From: Danio rerio
Taxonomy: Eukaryota > Chordata > Actinopteri > Cypriniformes > Danionidae
Assembly: GCF_049306965.1 (NCBI RefSeq)
Contig: NC_133176.1
Span: 48,888,501-48,952,500 of the forward strand
Direction: 5' to 3'
Length of the DNA: 64,000 nucleotides
Position numbers and translations under genes: made by a program. The notes under the pieces were generated by a model. That model did not search any database, had not been told where the DNA came from, and saw only the letters and a list, made by a program, of their open reading frames with translations. Shown one piece after another: positions 58,433-64,000 of this stretch; positions within the stretch are counted from its first letter, which is position 1; each line of letters opens with the position of its first letter.

Positions 58433-61400
58433 CTTTCTCTGATCTATATCTTAAATATTAATGATTAAAAATGTATAACGTAAATATAATATACACGCCC
58501 CCACCACTTACCCCCCCCCCCCAAATGGTTCATACCATTGATATATACACTAGGTATCACATAGGGACCCTGAGCATGCGTCAATATCGCCGGCACATTT
58601 GTACAGTGCTCCCTGGACAAAAGTCATTCAGTAACACTAGTCAAGACAGTGTTACTACTTACTGCATTCACCATAAGGCAAAGCAGCACCAACTCACACT
58701 AAACACCCTGCTTATGCTAGTTCTGTTGAATAAAATCAGCAAACAATGCAAAAGAAATATGACAACGAGATGCTGCGCTGCCAGAAACTTGTATTATTGT
58801 CTGCTAGTGAAGGAGTCGTTCATAGCGGAGATTCATTCACAAACGAATCGCTCTCTCCGTCAGAATGAGAAGTGAAAGCAGGAGAGGAGGTGTGTTTCAG
58901 GACAGGGATTAGATCAAATTTAACAGGAAGGGCGGATAGTACATTCCATGCACACAAACACAAGCTTTTTGTCAGGTATGCCCAATCACTTATCCGTTAA
59001 TGTAGAAAAGTGTAAAATTATAAAGATGTAAAATTATAATTCTAGTAATAAAAAAAAAACTACTGACCTCCGGGAAAACGCCCGATCATAGATATATGTG
59101 TATATCTCTGGCTATGGATTGCCACAGTCCTCCACTGTAGCTTGATCCCGCATTCATTTCAAAGGAGCGCTACCCTGTACTAAAATGGCGGCTCCATTGA
59201 CACATTTTTTCCAATAGACAACAGCAGGGTAGGCGACATCTAATGTATAGATCTATGGGTTCATAACATTGTGAATGCATAATTGCGCCAATCAATGCTT
59301 GGAAAAATATAATTCAACAGTCTGAAACTGGCAGTTCTAGAGCCCCGATATACATCTTAAGTAATCACAAAACACGTTTCTTGTGAAACGTGTTTCTTGT
59401 GTGTTTATATCTGCATGTGTCCTAAAAAACACATAATCATACCTGTCAGCATTGGGATGTGAAAATAAGGGATACCATAATAAGCCCACCATAACAAGGG
59501 ACCCCCCCCCCCCCCAACAAAAATACCCAAATTACTAAATATGTTCTTTTGAGGCTGTTTTATTGTAAATAAACAGTTAAACGGTCAGTAATATGTTTTA
59601 TTATTATTATTTACAAAAGAAAAAATAAATAGTATACATTAGCAGCAAATAAATTAGCAAAGAGTTCAGCTTATTTAAATGAATAGCTACTATAAAGAAA
59701 TAGAAATAAGTTATCAAATCTCATTAATCTTTTCTTCACTGTATAACTTTCACACTTTGATTAAAGAACACAGAATGACTCCCATTTATTTGGATTTTTT
59801 GTTTGATTACAATAAATAACAGGGATCACTTTAAAAATGCACACATCTAATGTTATAATGAAAGCATTCGATATACAGCATGGGCCATTTATACGGATAC
59901 ACCTTAATAAAATGAGAATGGTTGGTGATATTAATGTCCTATTTATGGCACATTAGTTTATGTGAGGAGGCTTGTAAATAACTTTTGAAATAATAAAGTT
60001 ATGTTAAAACCAAGCACACCATTGTTTTTGTTGTATTCGTATTAACGGAAGTTCGTTCTCTGCGTTCTTAGAAATGGGAAACAGCCAGAGTTGTGACAAT
60101 GGAAGTTCAAAATGTTGTTCAAAATGTTCATGTAGGCGCAAATAGTTCCAGGATCTGCTTCGCCGTTCATTTAAACGATGTTAGATAACATTAAAACATA
60201 CACAGTTATATTTTCAGAAAATGCATACCTTTCAAAAGTGAAAAACCAGTTGTCTTTAGCAGAAGCTGTAAGTGTCAACTTCCAGGAACTATTGAGAGGC
60301 TCCATGACTGGAGTCGATAGAGTTGTCGCAACTCTCTTTCTCTCTACCTCTCTGGCTCTGGTCTCACCCTCTCTCTTCATGTGTCAGTTGAGATTACGGC
60401 AAACATCCAATAAAAAATGCACATTTCAAAACACCTCATGGGACTTTTAGGTGATGTTTCACCTCAAAACTGTACATTTGCTGTTAAAGGTGAGTTTGCG
60501 CAAAAGATTAAGTTCTGCTATTAGTTACTCGCCCCCTTTCGTTCCAATGCCCTGAGACCTTTGTTCATCTCCTGAACACAAGTAAAGAATTTAAAGCTCA
60601 CTGACCCTTCATAGACCACAACATCCCGAGACGTTCAAAGTCCAATAAAGGAACCAAAATCTGTCAGAACATTCCATCTGAATTCAGTGGTTCAACTCTT
60701 ATCATATGTAACTCCAAGAACACGTTTGTGCTTCAAAAAAACCTGTAAAATATTTGCTTTTGTCTGCTCTCCCATGTCATGTGAGGGTGTGCGTTTACTA
60801 CGGACAATCCAATGTGTTGCCATTAGGGTTAACATACATCCTTATCTGACTCAGAAGTTACTTTTACAGTGTTTGATGCACAGAAGTGTTCTTGGCGCTT
60901 CGTATGATTATAGTTGAAGCACTGAAGTCAAAATGAATGTATTGCCAAATTTTTGGAACTTTGAATGTCTTGCTGTCTCTGGAGGATGAGGGAGCTTCCA
61001 GATTTCATCTAAAATATCTTAAATAGGGTATATGCAGAGCTAGTGTTTCTTCCTATACCGATAAACTTGGGTGAATGGTTAATGTGACTTTTTTTCATTG
61101 TATACGGTTTCCTTTACAGCATTGATGTTGTTATGTCATTAAAGTACAATCAGTTAAATAGACTTTGCCATTCATTTAGTTGCTCCAGCGTAAAACAAGA
61201 CAAAAAGCCATTTACTCGTACCTGTCAGGATCGACAGGCTAGTGCAGAAACTCTGTTGAATATACTGGTGTAAAATAAATGCTCATATTTTAAAGACATA
61301 GCAGGTATGCAGTGCTTCTTGTACAATCTGAGAACCATTTTATATCAGATATCTATCAGGCAGTGGAAATAGCTGATTTAAAAAAAACAGACCCTAAATG

Positions 61401-62834
61401 CTCCGCTTTTGTAGTAGAAAACAGTTTGCCAGAAGCAAATTAACAATAAACAAATTAAAAGTCCTTCCGCATATACCCTATTGCGTTTCAAAGATGAATG
61501 AAACTCTCAAAGTTTGGGAACAACAGTAATTTATAACAGAATTTTCATTTTTGGGTGAACTAACCCTTAATGCTTCTTATCCGGTAAAGATGTAGGTGAA
61601 TTTGTTCCTTTGGTAGAACATCAAAGAATTTTGGCTGAAACACGGTCCCTAAATATACATATGATTCAACTCAACTGTGCTTTGAAAGTCAAAAAGAGCA
61701 TATATATAGGCAAAATGAATACATGTGGCTCTCATTGAGGATTGTATAAGAAACATGTTGTTCATTATATATAAGTAATATATCATTTTATTTATAATTT
61801 TTTTATACTGTCAACTTTACTTTTTTACTTTACGTAATTTTAATGGTTTATTTTATAAGCCGTCACAAATCACTATTTTTTTGTTGAAAACACTTACCGG
61901 CCACTTTATTAGGTACACCTTACTGGTACCGTGTTGGCCCCCCTTTTGCTTTCAGAGCTGCTGATTCAACAAGGTACTGGAAATAGCCCTCAGAGATTTT
62001 AATCTATATTGACATGATTTGTCAGTTGCACATCCATGATGCGAATCTCCCGTTCCACCACATCCCAAAGGTGCTCTATTGGATTGAGATTTTGTGACTG
62101 TGGAGGCCATTTGAATACAGTGAACTCATTGTCATGTTAAGGAAACCAGTCTGAGATGATTCACGCTTTATGACTTGGTAGTTTCCAGTTCTTAGACTAC
62201 AGAAGTGGCACCTGGTTTGGTCTTCTGCTGCTGTAGCCCATCTGCCTCAAGGTTGAACATGTTGTGTGTTCAGAGATTCTTTTCTGCATACCTCAGTTGT
62301 AACAAGTGGTTGTTTGAGTTACTGTAGCCGTTCTATCAGCTTAGACCAGTCTGGCCATTCTCCTCTGCCATCAACAAGACACTTTATATATAGTTGGACA
62401 AATGTACCTAATAAAGTGGCCGGTTAGTGTATATCTCTAGTTATGTGAGAGGAACCTAATCATTTTTGGGCGAACTATACCTTTAAATTTAAAGGCCTGT
62501 AGTTTTAACGATCTTGTTTTTATCTTCTTTTTTATAGGTGAATGTATGGAAAGCTTTGTTCGGCAAGGAGGCAGACAAACTAGAACAAGCCAACGACGAT
62601 GACAAAACGTACTACATCATTGAGAAGGAGCCATTGATCAACGCTTACATTTCAGTTCCTAAAGAAAATAGCACTTTAAACTGCGCAGCCTTCACCGGTG
62701 GCATTGTGGAGGCTATTTTAACCCACAGCGGCTTCCCGGCCAAAGTCACTGTCCACTGGCATAAGGGAACCACACTGATGATCAAGTTTGATGAGTCAGT
62801 CATCGCTCGTGACAAAGCTCTTGATGGCAGATAG
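58030..62834 (+). CDS. trappc5: TRAPP complex subunit 5 (Trs31 homologue), two coding exons
   Basis: TRAPPC5 is a core subunit of the TRAPP complexes, which act as Rab1/Rab11-type exchange factors and tethers in ER-Golgi traffic and autophagy. Exon 58030-58299 encodes 90 residues, starting MEVRFTRGKSAILERSLTRP. It ends at AAG/GTATTA. Exon 62538-62834 follows acceptor TTTTTATAG and encodes 98 residues, VNVWKALFGKEADKLEQAND to the stop. The total of 188 residues equals human TRAPPC5, and conservation is very high, including LNCA(A/S)FT(G/A)GIVEA, SGFPAKVTVHWHKGTTLMIK (a TRAPP/Bet3-fold core) and the ALDGR end. Phase 0 junction. The ATG at 58030 follows an in-frame upstream non-ATG extension and matches the family start. 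The 4.2 kb intron holds a TA repeat and transposons. Divergent from serhl. Confidence 0.97.
58361..58430. repeat. (TA)n microsatellite in the trappc5 intron
   Basis: About 70 bases of TA, beginning 62 bases after the trappc5 donor. Confidence 0.98.
58431..59574. other. trappc5 intron, nothing recognised
   Basis: Contains poly-C runs near 58509-58520 and 59499-59514 but no gene. A plus ORF of 134 codons (58471-58875) looks like chance. Confidence 0.4.
59575..59885 (+). repeat. Dispersed ~300-base repeat, copy 2
   Basis: Matches 28250-28555 in order and orientation, including AATAGTATACATTA and ATCTCATTAATCTTTTCTTC. Family unknown. Confidence 0.7.
59886..60020. mobile_element. Mariner/Tc1-like terminal remnant
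   Basis: GGGCCATTTATACGGATACA, CCTTAATAAAATGAGAATGG and TTGGTGATATTAATGTCCTA correspond to the end of a widespread teleost element of the Tc1/mariner group. The rest and the opposite end are missing, so this is a short remnant in the trappc5 intron. Confidence 0.6.
60021..61889. other. trappc5 intron, nothing recognised
   Basis: No supported gene, RNA or repeat end. Two ORFs of about 70-90 codons at 60171-60450 lie opposite each other and look like chance. Confidence 0.4.
61890..62430. mobile_element. Tc1-like transposon, internally deleted, copy 2
   Basis: The end ACACTTACCGGCCACTTTAT is paired with an inverted ACACTAACCGGCCACTTTAT at the right. It shares CACATCCATGATGCGAATCT with copy 1 at 42830-43455. 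The transposase frame is more decayed than in copy 1. It ends about 110 bases before the trappc5 exon 2 acceptor. Confidence 0.9.
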
Positions 62835-63365
62835 ATTTCTTTTGTTTATTTTTGCTCTTGAGTATGGAGTCAGATTGAGTTTATAGTGTTTTGCCCATTT
62901 TCTTTTAATTACAAATTTACTGCAGCATTCACTTCATCCAGTGTAAAATGATGTGTTTTACTGATACACTAATGCAGTGAAGGATGAAATTAGTTAATTT
63001 ACTATAAAAATACATGAATTATTTGTAATAAAACAGAAGTCCATATTGAATTTATTACATTTGCATCCCAATTCAAGTATCAATGGAGTCACTTCACTGA
63101 TATTGTGTGAAAACAAATTACTCAAAACACCTTTAACTTCTCCAGTATGTTTCAAACTGTGGAAATGTGTAATATGGCATACAAAAAAACTTTGTGTTTC
63201 TGAACTAGAAAAGATTCATAAACTCAAGTGTAGTAGCTGAGAAGTTATAATCATTGTATTTTCAAAGATGATTGTATTTATGTGTATATGTTTCATGTGT
63301 TCATATGTTCTTTAAGTTTCTTTTTCATACTAAAATCAAAATATAATAAAGTCTTTGTAAACCGA
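62835..63365 (+). terminator. trappc5: trappc5 3' UTR with polyadenylation signal
   Basis: From the stop codon there is about 0.5 kb of AT-rich sequence without transposons. AATAAA lies at 63345-63350 and another near 63028. The downstream one, followed by GTCTTTGT, is the better candidate for the main end. Confidence 0.65.
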
Positions 63366-63416
63366 AAGGAAAAACTGTCTCAAAAATGATTTATGCAACC
63401 ATAGATTCTGTCCAAA

Positions 63417-63800
63417 TACTATACTGCCTGACAAAGTCTTGTGCCTATCCAAGTTTTAGGAGCAAAAAATAATAACTTGACTTCTAGATGATCATTTGGT
63501 ATCAGAAGTGGCTTATATGATCTTAGATGATGCAGATCTCTTGCACGCCTCCATACTGAATGTAACCCCTAACCATGATTTTTCCTTCTCCAAACTTGAC
63601 TGATTTCAGTGAGAATCTTGGGTCCATGCAGGTTCCAATATATCTTCTGCTTTATTTGTTATGATTGGGATGCAGTTCAACAGATGATTCATCAGAAAAA
63701 AATCTTTCTGCCACTTTTCCAAATGATCAACTAGAAGTCAAGTTATTATTTGTAGCTCTGACAACTTGGATAAGGACAAGACTTTTGTCAGGTAGTGTAT
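63417..63800. mobile_element. Tc1-like short element with CCTGACAAA ends
   Basis: The left CTGCCTGACAAAGTCTTG and the opposite-strand right CTACCTGACAAAAGTCTTG are inverted repeats, extended by AATAATAACTTGACTTCTAG and GATCATTTGG at both ends, so arms exceed 80 bases with small gaps. Body about 0.38 kb, no transposase. Confidence 0.85.
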
Positions 63801-63807
63801 ATCAAAA

Positions 63808-63930
63808 TCACATCAAAAAGAGCTTTATTGCCAGGTATGTTCACACACATGAGGTATTTGTTTTCGTGACAGAGCTTCTACAGTGCAACAGAATTACAGA
63901 GACAGGACAATAAACAGATAATAAATATAA
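63808..63930 (+). repeat. Interspersed repeat fragment
   Basis: AAAAAGAGCTTTATTGCCAG, GGTATGTTCACACACATGAG and CTACAGTGCAACAGAATTAC are strings I associate with a common dispersed fish repeat. Class not assigned. Confidence 0.45.
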
Positions 63931-64000
63931 ACTAATTATACAACTATAATTGTTAAACTATAATTGTTTAACAATTAAACAATTAATTTTTAAAACTTTA

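Noticed and set aside
58471-58875. Plus ORF of 134 codons in the trappc5 intron
   Set aside because: No homology or motif recognised, no splice support, poly-C start region; probably chance.

Overview
The window is vertebrate nuclear DNA from a teleost, most likely a zebrafish-like cyprinid. Genes are split into short exons with GT/AG introns. There are many DANA-type tRNA-derived SINEs, short non-autonomous DNA transposons (hAT, Tc1-like and unclassified families), and long TA and CA microsatellites. No operon, phage, CRISPR or other prokaryotic feature is present, and I saw no clear retroviral or LTR element.

Four protein genes can be rebuilt exon by exon and recognised. On the minus strand, from right to left, lie serhl (serine hydrolase-like alpha/beta hydrolase, 12 coding exons, 56.3-44.7 kb), smim45 (68-residue membrane microprotein, 41.8-41.6 kb) and sept3 (neuronal septin-3, 9 coding exons, 25.6-11.7 kb). 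On the plus strand is trappc5 (TRAPP subunit 5, two coding exons, 58.0-62.8 kb). A fifth minus-strand gene at 38.2-33.0 kb has two coding exons with a well-phased junction. It predicts a roughly 670-residue Ser/Pro/Asn-rich protein that I do not recognise. A CpG-rich stretch with a good minus-strand splice donor near 8.2-8.5 kb may be the first exon of a further gene running off the left edge.

Septin-3, SMIM45 and SERHL genes also lie together in human 22q13.2, so this part is a conserved block. Trappc5, whose human counterpart is on chromosome 19, sits head-to-head with serhl. The genes do not form one pathway: they act in septin filaments, an unknown membrane role, a hydrolase reaction and vesicle tethering.

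Layout: 0-3.7 kb, tandem array of a ~0.7 kb unit interrupted by a DNA transposon; 5-7.5 kb, several short inverted-repeat transposons; 8.2-8.5 kb, candidate promoter/first exon; 10.6-28 kb, sept3 with its 3' UTR, repeat-filled introns and promoter; 28-33 kb, intergenic repeats; 33-38.5 kb, the unknown gene; 41.6-42.1 kb, smim45; 44.7-56.7 kb, serhl, with a three-level nest of DNA elements at 53.6-55.5 kb; 57.6-63.4 kb, trappc5; then another Tc1-like element at the right edge.

Nothing here qualifies clearly as an undescribed biological system. The points most worth a second look are the unknown Ser/Pro-rich gene, the 20-nt microexon that completes the nucleophile elbow of serhl, the CA repeat almost touching a serhl splice donor, and the large palindromic nested transposon.
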